From assembly GCA_030263715.1 (NCBI GenBank), contig SZPM01000020.1, positions 1 through 43,519 on the forward strand: DNA of 43,519 nucleotides, in the 5' to 3' direction. The notes beneath the pieces were generated by a model, which saw only the letters and a program-made list of their open reading frames with translations, was not told the origin of the DNA and made no database searches. The position numbers and the translations under genes are program-made. Of this stretch, positions 25,237-33,676 are shown piece by piece. The stretch's first letter is position 1; each line of letters starts with the position of its first letter. Source of the stretch: ATM1 sp003577165 (GTDB lineage: Bacteria; Armatimonadota; Fimbriimonadia; Fimbriimonadales; ATM1).

Positions 25237-26185
25237 GGGACGCCTGCGACGTTTCCGTGAGCCGGGATGTCATGTACCACTCGACTGTCTTGCGCAGTCC
25301 GTCGTCCAAAGTCGTTCTTGCCTCGAATCCGAATAGTTCTCGCGCACGCGACACGTCGAGCTGCCGCCGCTGCTGACCGTTGGGCTGCGTCGTGTCCCAG
25401 GCGATTTCGCCTCGGTAACCGACGAGCGACGCGACCTTCTCAGCCAGGTCCCGGATCGTGATCTCCTGTCCGCTTCCGAGATTCACCGGTTCGGGCCCAT
25501 CGTACTGCTCGGCTGCCATCAAGATGCCTTCAGCCGCGTCTCCAGCGTACAAAAACTCCCGCGACGCCGATCCATCGCCCCAAAGATCCACCCGATCGCG
25601 GCCGGACTCTTTCGCCTCGATGAATTTGCGCATCATCGCAGGAATCACGTGGCTCGATGCGAGATCGAAGTTGTCATGCGGTCCATATAGGTTGACCGGA
25701 ATGAGATAGATCCCGTTGAATCCGTACTGCTGACGATACGCTTGTAGTTGGACAAGCAGCGCCTTCTTCGCAAGACCGTATGGAGCGTTCGTTTCCTCAG
25801 GATAGCCGTTCCACAAGTCGTCCTCATGGAAGGGCACGGGTGTATTCTTCGGGTATGCGCACACTGTGCCGATCTGCACGAACTTGCCCACCCCCCCGCG
25901 CCGCGCATCTTCGATGAGGTGAACTCCCATCACGGCGTTCTCAAAGAAGAAGCGACCCGGCTCCGCGCGGTTCGCGCCGATCCCGCCGCACACGGCCGCC
26001 GCATGAATCAGCACATCCGGACGCTCGACCTCCACCAGCCTTCGGCATTCATCCGGTTTCGTCAAATTGTAATCTCGTGATCCGACGAACCGAGCATTGA
26101 TCCACCCTCGCGACGCGCATGCCTCCGCGAGGTGCTTCCCGAGGAATCCTGAACCGCCCGTGACGACGAGTCGCTTAGAAATCAG
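25229..26185 (-). CDS. fcl: GDP-L-fucose synthase
   Basis: Fcl converts GDP-4-keto-6-deoxymannose to GDP-L-fucose by epimerisation and NADPH reduction. No ATG or GTG fits the N-terminus. Reading from CTG 26185 (or ATT 26182) gives ISKRLVVTGGSGFLGKH, with the GxxGxxG Rossmann motif at 10-16. With CTG as residue 1, the catalytic residues fall at Tyr136, Lys140, Cys109 and His179, the numbering known for E. coli Fcl. Position 107 is Thr where E. coli has Ser. Length is 318 residues. AAGGGG lies seven bases before the CTG, inside the end of gmd, whose TGA overlaps the start. Confidence 0.93.
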   Translation of the reverse strand: MISKRLVVTGGSGFLGKHLAEACASRGWINARFVGSRDYNLTKPDECRRLVEVERPDVLIHAAAVCGGIGANRAEPGRFFFENAVMGVHLIEDARRGGVGKFVQIGTVCAYPKNTPVPFHEDDLWNGYPEETNAPYGLAKKALLVQLQAYRQQYGFNGIYLIPVNLYGPHDNFDLASSHVIPAMMRKFIEAKESGRDRVDLWGDGSASREFLYAGDAAEGILMAAEQYDGPEPVNLGSGQEITIRDLAEKVASLVGYRGEIAWDTTQPNGQQRRQLDVSRARELFGFEARTTLDDGLRKTVEWYMTSRLTETSQASRG

Positions 26186-27240
26186 TTCGACACCCCTTGC
26201 AAGACCTTATCCCGGAGTCCGACCGCTTCCAGGTCCGCCTCCACCATGATTCGCACGAGGTCTTTGAACTTCGTCTTCGGAACCCAACCGAGCGCATCCC
26301 TCGCCTTGCTGGCGTCGCCGAGAAGCACGTCGACTTCGGCGGGCCGATAGTACTTCGGATCGATCTCGACATGGCTTTGCCAGTCCAGGCCGACCAACCC
26401 GAACGCTTCGTCTAAGAACTCACGCACCGAGTGAGTCTCACCCGTCGCGATCACGTAGTCGCCCGGCTCGTCGTGTTGCAGCATGAGCCACATCGCTTCG
26501 ACAAACTCCGGCGCGTATCCCCAGTCTCTCTTCGCGTCCAAGTTGCCGAGATACAGTTTCTCCTGCCGTCCGCTCAAAATATTCGCGACGGCACGCGAGA
26601 TCTTGCGTGTCACAAAAGTCTGCCCTCTGCGAGGAGACTCGTGATTGAACAATATGCCGTTGCACGCGAACAGGCCGTAACTTTCGCGGTAGTTCACGGT
26701 GATCCAGTGAGAGTACACTTTTGCGGCCGCATAAGGACTCCTCGGATAGAAGGGTGTCCGCTCGCTCTGCGGAGGGGGGGCAGCGCCGAACATCTCGCTG
26801 CTTCCCGCCTGATAGAAGCGAACGGGAATCTCCGTCTCTCGAATCGCTTCCAGAAGCCTCAGAGTCCCGATGCCAGTAACGTCCGCCGTGTATTCCGGCA
26901 TGTCGAAACTCACACGCACATGGCTTTGCGCCCCGAGGTGATAGATCTCATGCGGCTGAACGCGCGTCAGGAGCCTCGCGAGCATCGAGCCGTCGCTCAT
27001 ATCGCCGTAATGCAGGAACAGCCGAGTCCCCTCGAGGTGCGGGTCCTGATACAGCGTTTCGATGCGCTCCGTGTTGAAACTGCTCGACCTCCGTATCAGC
27101 CCGTGAACTTCGTAGCCCTTCGACAGCAACAGTTCCGCAAGATACGATCCGTCTTGTCCCGTAACTCCCGTAACGAATGCACGCTTCGTCGGCCCATCGA
27201 AGTTGACCGCGGCGTTCGTGCTACCTTCTCTATCGCTCAT
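26182..27240 (-). CDS. gmd: GDP-mannose 4,6-dehydratase
   Basis: Gmd makes GDP-4-keto-6-deoxy-D-mannose from GDP-mannose, the first step to GDP-fucose and related sugars. The 352-residue protein has the NADP-binding 'VTGVTGQDGSYLAELL' (glycines 25, 28, 31), 'LIRRSSSFNTERI' and the active-site 'GSSEMFG'. The Tyr170-xxx-Lys174 pair lies in 'SPYAAAKVYSHW'. Length is close to other bacterial Gmd proteins. AGGAG precedes ATG 27240, six bases after the oxygenase stop. Its stop overlaps the fcl start, so both should be made together. Confidence 0.96.
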   Translation of the reverse strand: MSDREGSTNAAVNFDGPTKRAFVTGVTGQDGSYLAELLLSKGYEVHGLIRRSSSFNTERIETLYQDPHLEGTRLFLHYGDMSDGSMLARLLTRVQPHEIYHLGAQSHVRVSFDMPEYTADVTGIGTLRLLEAIRETEIPVRFYQAGSSEMFGAAPPPQSERTPFYPRSPYAAAKVYSHWITVNYRESYGLFACNGILFNHESPRRGQTFVTRKISRAVANILSGRQEKLYLGNLDAKRDWGYAPEFVEAMWLMLQHDEPGDYVIATGETHSVREFLDEAFGLVGLDWQSHVEIDPKYYRPAEVDVLLGDASKARDALGWVPKTKFKDLVRIMVEADLEAVGLRDKVLQGVSN

Positions 27241-27246
27241 AACTCC

Positions 27247-28071
27247 TCACTGATGTCGAACCGCGCCCGCGGGCCTGAGCCAGGGCTTCGACAGGTCCGC
27301 AAAGCCTCGTTCCGGATGTGGATCGACGCCGAGCACGATCTTCACATCCGGAAAGTCGTCATAACCACACCAACTTAGCCTCGACTCCCCGCTCATGTAA
27401 TGGTTCACCAAAGATCGCCGATATCGCGTGGATCGGTTGCGCCTCGATTCGTGGAGAAGAAAACCGTTGAAGAACAGCACGCCTCCCTTCTCGATCTCAA
27501 GCGGGATCGCCCTACCGGTAGGGACGTCGAGTGCGATCTCGCCGATGCCGTCGTATTCGTCATTGTCGGGCTGGCTGCCCGTCTCGTGAAGGGCGTCGCG
27601 GTGGCTTCCCGGCACCACCCAAAGGCATCCGTTCTCTACCGTCGCGTCGTCAATCGCCACCCACGCGCCTGTGAGGCTTCGATCCTCCGTTGGGATGTAT
27701 CTCTCGTCCTGATGCCACGCCTGCCCCGGAAAGCCTGGCGGCTTGACGAACAGCATGCTCTGCATGCACTTCACGTTGGGACCGATCAAGTCACTCAAGG
27801 CCCCAACGATTCCTGGATGCGCAAGGAAACCCTCCATGACCGCGCTCAGTTTGTGCGGTTGATGGATGCAAAGGTATTCGCCCAGGCACTCGTCCTCGGT
27901 CGCGGATTCGCTGAGCGGCACGATGCCCTCGACCGCGTACTTTCCCCGGAAGATCTCAGTCGTCTCGCGACGAAGGACTTCGACGTCTTCGTCCGGTATC
28001 GCCTTCGGCAGCGCAAGGTATCCGTGCTCATGATAGAACTCGACCTCCGACGGGGATAGGCGCTGCCCCAT
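27247..28071 (-). CDS. Phytanoyl-CoA dioxygenase (PhyH) family Fe(II)/2-oxoglutarate oxygenase
   Basis: This 274-residue PhyH-family oxygenase begins 'LSPSEVEFYHEHGYLALPKAIPD'. The iron ligands are visible: His120-x-Asp122 (AWHQDER) and His207 (FLLHESRRN), with Arg218 or 219 for 2-oxoglutarate. 'ENGCLWVVPGSHR' is the conserved strand region. The family hydroxylates lipids, amino acids, sugars or natural products. It is first in the gmd-fcl-GT4 operon, so a role in modifying a sugar or glycan is a reasonable guess. The frame stays open to 29073 across the opposite-strand gene. ATG 28071, with TACAAT six bases upstream, is the real start. Confidence 0.88.
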   Translation of the reverse strand: MGQRLSPSEVEFYHEHGYLALPKAIPDEDVEVLRRETTEIFRGKYAVEGIVPLSESATEDECLGEYLCIHQPHKLSAVMEGFLAHPGIVGALSDLIGPNVKCMQSMLFVKPPGFPGQAWHQDERYIPTEDRSLTGAWVAIDDATVENGCLWVVPGSHRDALHETGSQPDNDEYDGIGEIALDVPTGRAIPLEIEKGGVLFFNGFLLHESRRNRSTRYRRSLVNHYMSGESRLSWCGYDDFPDVKIVLGVDPHPERGFADLSKPWLRPAGAVRHQ

Positions 28072-28077
28072 GCCCGA

Positions 28078-28083
28078 ATTGTA
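28078..28083 (-). promoter_or_regulatory. -10 box of the PhyH-gmd-fcl-GT4 operon, probably leaderless
   Basis: On the minus strand TACAAT is followed by TCGGGC and the ATG at 28071. No ribosome-binding site is present. The -35 region is weak. Confidence 0.5.
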
Positions 28084-28131
28084 TCCGAGACGGAAGGAAT
28101 TCGCCGCTGAGATGAGAAATTGTCTCCGACC

Positions 28132-30093
28132 ATGGCGCACGCGGCCGAGCCTGGCTCCCCAGACGCACTCGACGCCAAGCCACGCGCGGTCCGCATTCGG
28201 GCAGTCCTCTGGGGATTCGGTTTGTCCGTGCCGGTCTGCTATTGGAACGCCTGGCAGCCCGTCGACACCCTTTACTCGCTTCTCTTCAGCACGATGGCCG
28301 CGCTCATCGCGCTGGTCGCGTGCAACGCGCTCCTGCACCGCTTCGCGCCTCGCCTCGCACTCACAACTGCAGACCTCATCATCGCGTTCGGAATCGCAAG
28401 CGTCGCTTCCGCGATTTCGGCGGAGTGGACGTTTCTCAACATGCAATACGTCCACGTATTCGCAGGCTACCAAGAACGTGAGCCGCTCTACAAAGACGTC
28501 ATCCTGAAGTACGTCCCCGAGCAGTTCTATTTCAAGGATCCCGATCTCGTGCGCGACTACGTGGCGGGCGGGCAAAGCCGAACCTACTTCCTGTCCCGCC
28601 TCGACATCTGGCTGCCAAAAGTCGCGATGTGGACGCTCCTGTACGGAATGATCACCGTCGCGCTCCTTTGCATCAACAGCCTCATGCGCGATGCGTGGCT
28701 GCGAAGGGAGCGGCTCAGTTATCCGATCATCCAACTCCCGCTCGCGATGGTCGAGGAAGACGGTCGCGGGCCACTGTGGAAGAACCGAGCCATGTGGATC
28801 GCCTTTGCGATCATGTTCTCCATCGACATCCTCAACGGACTCAACTACCTGTTCCCAAACCTGCCTTCCGTTCCGGTGAAGATTTGGGTGGACCTCGGAG
28901 ACTTCGTACCCGAACAGCCATGGAACTCGATCGGCTTCACGCCTCTCTCCCTCTATCCGTTCCTCGCCGCGCTCGGACTCTTCATGCCGAGCGATCTCCT
29001 CTTCTCCGTCATCTTCTTCTTCATCGTCCGCAAACTGATACTTGTCGTCGTGGCCTACTACGGCCTGGAACACGGCTCATTTGGAGGCGGCTTCCTCATC
29101 CCCGAAAAGCCCTACTTCACCGAACAGACATGGGGGGCGGTCATCGGCCTCTTCGCCACAGCGATGTGGGTCTCCCGCTCTTACCTCCGTGAGGTTTGGG
29201 GAGAGATTCGCTCCGGCGTCCGCGCACGAGACGGAGGCCTCCCGCATCGCTGGTCGTTCCTCCTGCTGTGCGTATGCGTCGCTGGCGTTCTCTACTTCCT
29301 ATCTGCGACCGGCCTGCCCATCGTCGTTCTCATTCCTTACATCCTGGTCTTCTTCGCTTTCAGCATCGTCGTCTCTCGCATGAGGGCGCAGCTTGGCCCC
29401 CCTACGCACGAATTCGCGTTCTTTGGGCCCAATCAGCTCCTCATGAACTTCTACGGCACGTCGAACATCCCCGAAAAGGCCTCGACTCTGCTCGGGACGG
29501 TCTTTCTCGGAATCAACCGACTCTCCCGCTCACACCCAATGCCGGTGCAACTCGAGGCGATGAAGCTCGCCGACACGCAGAGGCTCCATCAAGGCGCAGT
29601 ATTCGGCCTGCTTTCCGCCGCGCTCTTTATCGGCGCGTTTCTCGGCGCGATCTTCATGATTCAACGAGGATACGTACGGGGCGCGGAGGCCGGGTGGGGG
29701 GATCCGGTCGCCATCGTTCGCGGTGTGAAGGAGAGCAACGCCGGCCCTAACTTCACCGGTATGTCAATGGTCTTCCTGGGTTTCTGCGTCGTCACCGTCC
29801 TCGACGTTCTGCGATTTCGCTTTCCAGGATTTACCTTGCACCCCGTCGGCTACGCGCTCAGCCTCAACTTCGGAGTGGACTACTATTGGTTCGGCCTCGT
29901 CATCGCGCTGTTCGTGAAGACCCTCGTTCAACGCTACTACGGGCTCAAGGGCTACAAACAACTCCGAAACGTCGCATTCGGAATCCTCATTGCGGAATAC
30001 TCCGCTGAATTGATCTGGGCGACGATGGCGATAGTCACGCGGCAGAGCACTTACACCGTTGGCTTCAACGAGCGCGGAGTCGGGGAACAATGA
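28132..30093 (+). CDS. Large multispanning membrane protein, DUF6785/DUF6784 type
   Basis: This 653-residue protein has about 14 hydrophobic segments, resembling DUF6785-DUF6784 proteins of Planctomycetes and Armatimonadota and, more distantly, OPT transporters. A short hydrophilic start leads to the first helix region 'RAVLWGFGLSVPVCYWNAW'. 'LTTADLIIAFGIASVASAISAEW' and 'RRERLSYPIIQLPLAMVEE' are recognisable blocks. 'MPVQLEAMKLADTQRLHQ' lies in a later loop. Transport is likely, but the substrate is unknown. The TTG at 28120 is an alternative start. Its stop overlaps the next gene's ATG, so a CPBP protease is coupled to it. Confidence 0.8.
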   Translation: MAHAAEPGSPDALDAKPRAVRIRAVLWGFGLSVPVCYWNAWQPVDTLYSLLFSTMAALIALVACNALLHRFAPRLALTTADLIIAFGIASVASAISAEWTFLNMQYVHVFAGYQEREPLYKDVILKYVPEQFYFKDPDLVRDYVAGGQSRTYFLSRLDIWLPKVAMWTLLYGMITVALLCINSLMRDAWLRRERLSYPIIQLPLAMVEEDGRGPLWKNRAMWIAFAIMFSIDILNGLNYLFPNLPSVPVKIWVDLGDFVPEQPWNSIGFTPLSLYPFLAALGLFMPSDLLFSVIFFFIVRKLILVVVAYYGLEHGSFGGGFLIPEKPYFTEQTWGAVIGLFATAMWVSRSYLREVWGEIRSGVRARDGGLPHRWSFLLLCVCVAGVLYFLSATGLPIVVLIPYILVFFAFSIVVSRMRAQLGPPTHEFAFFGPNQLLMNFYGTSNIPEKASTLLGTVFLGINRLSRSHPMPVQLEAMKLADTQRLHQGAVFGLLSAALFIGAFLGAIFMIQRGYVRGAEAGWGDPVAIVRGVKESNAGPNFTGMSMVFLGFCVVTVLDVLRFRFPGFTLHPVGYALSLNFGVDYYWFGLVIALFVKTLVQRYYGLKGYKQLRNVAFGILIAEYSAELIWATMAIVTRQSTYTVGFNERGVGEQ

Positions 30094-31517
30094 CGGAACA
30101 AGAAAGCGCTGGACATCCGGTAGTCCCCCCTCCCATCATCGGTCCACCCATGCGACCGCTCCGCGGCGCACCCATGATTTGGCTTTTCGTTGCCGCGTTT
30201 TTTCTCCTTCTCATCTCGTTCCAGTTTTTCGCGATCGCAAACCCGCGCGGAGCATCGAAGGACCAGTCCCTGCTTCAGCGAACGGTCGAGAGCGCAGAAC
30301 TGCGATACGAAATCGCCAGAGCGACGGGCGACGCGAAGCAGAAGGACGAGGTCCTGCGAGAGACCATCGCGGACCTCAACTCCCTCCCCCTTCGAACGCG
30401 CGGCGGGGGGGGCATACGCGCGCGCATGAAACTGATCCTGTCGCAAGAACTCTCCGAACCCCCGCCCCCTGTCCTCTCCGAACTAAACGCATACACCGAC
30501 GACATCGTCGAAACACCTGAAGACACGTCCTCGGCGAAAGAAGAATCCCGGAAACAGAGAACCCGGCTGAATGCGTACCTCGAGGAACTCTACACAGGCC
30601 AACCTAACGCAGCGACGAAGAAGAGGCTCGCCACCGCGATCGAGAGCATCACGGGCGGCAGATTCCCCTACTCGATTGCGATCGAACGGGCGCGCGGCGA
30701 CGACAAAGCGGCTGCGTCGAAGATGCAAGGGGCGAACGTCGCCGTTCTGCTCGCCGCCTTCCTCGGCTGCTGTCTTTGGGCCGCCTATGCGATCGCCCGC
30801 CTTATGGGCAAGTTGCGCCCCCTCGGATCCCCGCTCTCCGGCGCGGGACCAGCCGTCGCCGACAACTTGGGCGCCGCGGTCTTGGTGGTCATCGCAGTGG
30901 GTCAACTCGCCATCCCCATCCTCCTTGCGGGCTTCTTCGGCCCCACTTCCTCTCCGTGGGCTCAAGTGGCCTACTTCACTGTGACCGCGCTCTTCGCCCT
31001 CTACTTCATCCCGATCCCGAGGCTCGGCGTTCGAGTCTCGCTCTCGCGCCTCGGCCTGCGGTTCGACTGGTGGAAGCAGGATGTCGCCTGGGGTGTAGCC
31101 ATGTGGGTGGCAAACGTTCCCATCCTCCTGTTTGCGCTCTTTCTGGGCGCGATCGTCAGCCGCTGGATCCCCTCGGCGGAGCATCCGGCAGCCCGGCAAT
31201 TCGAGGACCCCTCAACCGTCCTGCCGGCCCTGCTCGGGGCGGTTCTCCTCGCCCCACTAGTTGAGGAGATCATCTTCCGAGGCGCCCTATTCCAGGGGCT
31301 TCTTCTTCGCCTACGGAGCGTGACCCTTGCCGTGATCCTGAACGGCGTCCTCTTTGCCGCAATTCACCCCCAGGGTGGCGTCGCGCTCCTCGCCCTCGCC
31401 TGGATCGGAGCATCGGCCTGCCTGCTCGTCCATCAGACTCGCGGCCTCCTCGCCCCCATCGTCATGCACGCGCTCAACAACGGGGTCATCGCCCTCCTCA
31501 CCGTCATGAACGTTTAG
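30090..31517 (+). CDS. CPBP family intramembrane metalloprotease
   Basis: This 475-residue membrane protein has one N-terminal helix, a periplasmic or cytoplasmic helical stretch of about 160 residues and then a group of helices. The last part is the CPBP (CAAX protease/Rce1) domain, with the catalytic Glu pair in 'LVEEIIFRGALFQGLL' (about residue 392), His in 'FAAIHPQGG' and a final His in 'MHALNNGVIALL'. Such enzymes cleave membrane proteins or peptides, for example in bacteriocin immunity or anti-sigma control. ATG 30090 overlaps the upstream stop (ATGA). The N-terminal part has no family I recognise. Confidence 0.88.
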   Translation: MTEQESAGHPVVPPPIIGPPMRPLRGAPMIWLFVAAFFLLLISFQFFAIANPRGASKDQSLLQRTVESAELRYEIARATGDAKQKDEVLRETIADLNSLPLRTRGGGGIRARMKLILSQELSEPPPPVLSELNAYTDDIVETPEDTSSAKEESRKQRTRLNAYLEELYTGQPNAATKKRLATAIESITGGRFPYSIAIERARGDDKAAASKMQGANVAVLLAAFLGCCLWAAYAIARLMGKLRPLGSPLSGAGPAVADNLGAAVLVVIAVGQLAIPILLAGFFGPTSSPWAQVAYFTVTALFALYFIPIPRLGVRVSLSRLGLRFDWWKQDVAWGVAMWVANVPILLFALFLGAIVSRWIPSAEHPAARQFEDPSTVLPALLGAVLLAPLVEEIIFRGALFQGLLLRLRSVTLAVILNGVLFAAIHPQGGVALLALAWIGASACLLVHQTRGLLAPIVMHALNNGVIALLTVMNV

Positions 31518-31539
31518 CCTGCCCGGACCCCCTTACTGC

Positions 31540-31545
31540 TATACT
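31540..31545 (+). promoter_or_regulatory. Candidate -10 box of the efp-accC-folD operon
   Basis: TATACT lies 32 bases before the TTG start of efp, in the 60-bp gap after the CPBP gene. The -35 region is not recognisable. Confidence 0.4.
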
Positions 31546-31577
31546 TTCGCCCGATTTCGTCCCCTTCGGAGCACATC

Positions 31578-32150
31578 TTGGCCATCGACACCAGCGACTT
31601 CAAGACAGGAATGAGCATCTATCTCGACGGCGAGGTCTTCACCGTCGTCGAGTTCCAGCATGTCAAGCCCGGCAAGGGCGGCGCCTTCGTTCGCACCAAG
31701 CTGCGCAAACTCAAGACCGGACAGAACATCGAGAAGACCTTCCGAGCCGGAGAGCGGATCGAGCCCGCCTACGTGGAGCGGAAGAAGATGCAGTTCCTCT
31801 ACGCCCAGGGCGATGAGGTCACCCTCATGGACCTCGACGACTACGATCAAGTCGCCTACTCGAAGGAGATGTTCGGAGGCGGAGCCAAGTACCTCATCGA
31901 GGGAATGGAAGTGTCGGCCGTCACCGTAGATGGAAACGTGGTCGCGCTCGAAGTCCCGAACTTCGTCGAACTCAGGGTCGTCGAAACCGACCCGGCGTTC
32001 AAAGGCGACACAGTGAGCGGGGGCAGCAAACCCGCGACCCTCGAGGGCGGCGCGGTCGTCGCCGTGCCCTTCCACATCGGAGTCGGCGACCTCCTCAAGG
32101 TCGATACTCGAACCGACACCTACTTGGAGCGCGTCAAATCAGCGGAGTAG
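31578..32150 (+). CDS. efp: Translation elongation factor P
   Basis: EF-P enters the ribosomal E site and relieves stalling at polyproline stretches. The 190-residue protein has the three beta-barrel domains of the family. The tip loop KPGKGGAF contains Lys33, the position modified in many bacteria. 'GDTVSGGSKPATLEGG' and the C-terminal 'VPFHIGVGDLLKVDTRTDTYLERV' are typical. The start is TTG 31578, as MAIDTSDFKTG matches the family start; CGGAG lies upstream. No epmA/epmB or other modification gene is in view. Confidence 0.97.
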   Translation: MAIDTSDFKTGMSIYLDGEVFTVVEFQHVKPGKGGAFVRTKLRKLKTGQNIEKTFRAGERIEPAYVERKKMQFLYAQGDEVTLMDLDDYDQVAYSKEMFGGGAKYLIEGMEVSAVTVDGNVVALEVPNFVELRVVETDPAFKGDTVSGGSKPATLEGGAVVAVPFHIGVGDLLKVDTRTDTYLERVKSAE

Positions 32151-32153
32151 AGC

Positions 32154-33284
32154 ATGGCTCAGAACCAGCCTGGCGGTAGCCGAATTCGTTATGAAACCGA
32201 TTACATCGGGACTGTCCTCGAATGGCTCGGTAGCAAGTGCCTCGTAGCAGGGTCCATCGCAGCCCTCGCAGGCGCAGCCTTCCTGATCTATTACAGTTTC
32301 CACTTCAATAACTTTGCCTTCAGTACGGTCGGCGGCGACGTTCCCAAAGTGATGGCCGACGCGTCTGGCACCATCGACATCTTCAAATACATCTTCGTCA
32401 TCGGCCTCCTGGTCTTCGGCATCGGAATGACGGTCAACTTCTGGGGAGACATCGCCCTCGGCGTCACTCTCTTCCTCACCGCTCTCCTCTTCTACTTCGC
32501 TCCGCAATGGGTTCCGTTCTTGCTGCAGATCACGCCCGGCGGAACAGCGAAGGCGTTGGTCGAACAATCCCTCGGCAGCCTTTCGTTCGGCGGCCTTCTG
32601 CTTGGCTTCTACGCAATCGTCCTACAAGCCATAGACCTCTGGGTTCGAATCAGAACGAGGACTCTCTTCGGCGCCAAGGGCGACCTCATGAAATACGGCG
32701 TCGGAGTTCGCGAAGTCGAAGAGATCCGAAACGTCTTCATGGGCAAATGTTGGCAGTTGCCCTACTGCCGCAAGTTCGTGCGGGAAAAGTGCCCCATCTT
32801 CCACTCGCGCCGAACCTGCTGGCGCGAACGCGTCGGGTGTATGTGCGAAGAAGAAGTCATCCGCGGAGCGATGGAAGGGAACATCATTCCGAAGGACACG
32901 GTCGCGGCCGCCCGCCTGATCCCGTACAACCGAGCATGGACGCCGCAGCAGAAAGCGGAACGCTGCCGACAGTGCGTCATCTACAACGAACACCAACGGC
33001 ACAAGTATCGCCTCGCAGTGCCGACCGCCTTCGTTGCAGTAGGACTCATCTACTTCGGCTTTCGACCGGAGCTGCTCACCAAAACGCAGATGATGCTCGG
33101 CAATGTCGAGACCTCGATGCAGAAAGTGAGTTACACAAGCCAAGGCGAAGCGTACACGCGTCTCATCGAAAAGGGAACTGCACCGGGCTTCCTTGAAGAG
33201 TTCGTTCTGATCCTGCTCACACTGTTCGTGCTCGCGCAGCTCATGAAAATCGTCGAATTCGCTATCTTCAAATTGAAGGTATGA
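32154..33284 (+). CDS. Membrane protein with two-CW-like cysteine cluster
   Basis: This 376-residue protein has about four N-terminal hydrophobic segments, a cytoplasmic cysteine-rich region and two C-terminal helices. The cysteines are at 199, 205, 213, 222, 229, 231, 271 and 274. 'KCWQLPYCRKFVREKCPIF' and 'TCWRERVGCMCEE' resemble the two-CW motif (CW-x-C-x-CP-x-CW) found in signalling proteins. The second group is CxxC (RCRQC). Together they look like a metal or Fe-S site next to the membrane. The function is unknown. GGAG precedes ATG, three bases after efp, and it overlaps the next gene by four, so it belongs to this operon. Confidence 0.75.
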   Translation: MAQNQPGGSRIRYETDYIGTVLEWLGSKCLVAGSIAALAGAAFLIYYSFHFNNFAFSTVGGDVPKVMADASGTIDIFKYIFVIGLLVFGIGMTVNFWGDIALGVTLFLTALLFYFAPQWVPFLLQITPGGTAKALVEQSLGSLSFGGLLLGFYAIVLQAIDLWVRIRTRTLFGAKGDLMKYGVGVREVEEIRNVFMGKCWQLPYCRKFVREKCPIFHSRRTCWRERVGCMCEEEVIRGAMEGNIIPKDTVAAARLIPYNRAWTPQQKAERCRQCVIYNEHQRHKYRLAVPTAFVAVGLIYFGFRPELLTKTQMMLGNVETSMQKVSYTSQGEAYTRLIEKGTAPGFLEEFVLILLTLFVLAQLMKIVEFAIFKLKV

Positions 33285-33673
33285 AACTCGCGTCGGCGGA
33301 GCACATCGGTCAACTGGTCGAAGCGGCGCGGCGCGCGCGCATCTCGCGACTCGACATCACCGACGGAGAAACCAGAGTCGTCATCGAACTGCCCCTCGAT
33401 ACGGCATCAGCGCCCGGCGCCGCAAAGGCGAAATCATCCGGCCCAACATCGAAAGACGTTCGCAGCGACCTCGTGGGCTTCTTCCGCGCCGCCGCCGACG
33501 GCCCTCGGCCCGGAGAACCCGTCAGTCCCGACACCGTCCTCGGCATCGTCGAACAACTCGGACTGCCGCATGAAGTCCTCGCCGGAGCGTCTGGCATCAT
33601 CGAGCAGTTCTATGTCGAGGAGGGCGACGTCGTCGAATACGGCACGAAGATCGCCACCCTCGCCGTCAAGTAA
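33281..33673 (+). CDS. BCCP-like protein lacking the biotin-accepting lysine
   Basis: The 130-residue protein has the full plan of the acetyl-CoA carboxylase carrier AccB. The N-terminal helix region is 'HIGQLVEAARRARISRLDITDGETRVVI', followed by an Ala/Pro/Lys linker and a C-terminal biotinyl/lipoyl fold (about 75-130) ending 'VEEGDVVEYGTKIATLAVK'. Where AccB has EAMKM, this protein reads E91-Q-L-G94, so the biotinylated Lys is Gly. It cannot carry biotin at the normal position. It may be a degenerate subunit or a regulator of the carboxylase. It stands in the usual accB place before accC, with a pilin-like gene between. Confidence 0.85.
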   Translation: MKLASAEHIGQLVEAARRARISRLDITDGETRVVIELPLDTASAPGAAKAKSSGPTSKDVRSDLVGFFRAAADGPRPGEPVSPDTVLGIVEQLGLPHEVLAGASGIIEQFYVEEGDVVEYGTKIATLAVK

Positions 33674-33676
33674 ACG

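Noticed and set aside
28072..29073. 334-residue N-terminal extension of the PhyH oxygenase
   Set aside because: It lies antisense to the large membrane protein gene and is rich in Arg/Glu/Asp without domain character; the family start and a -10 box sit at 28071.
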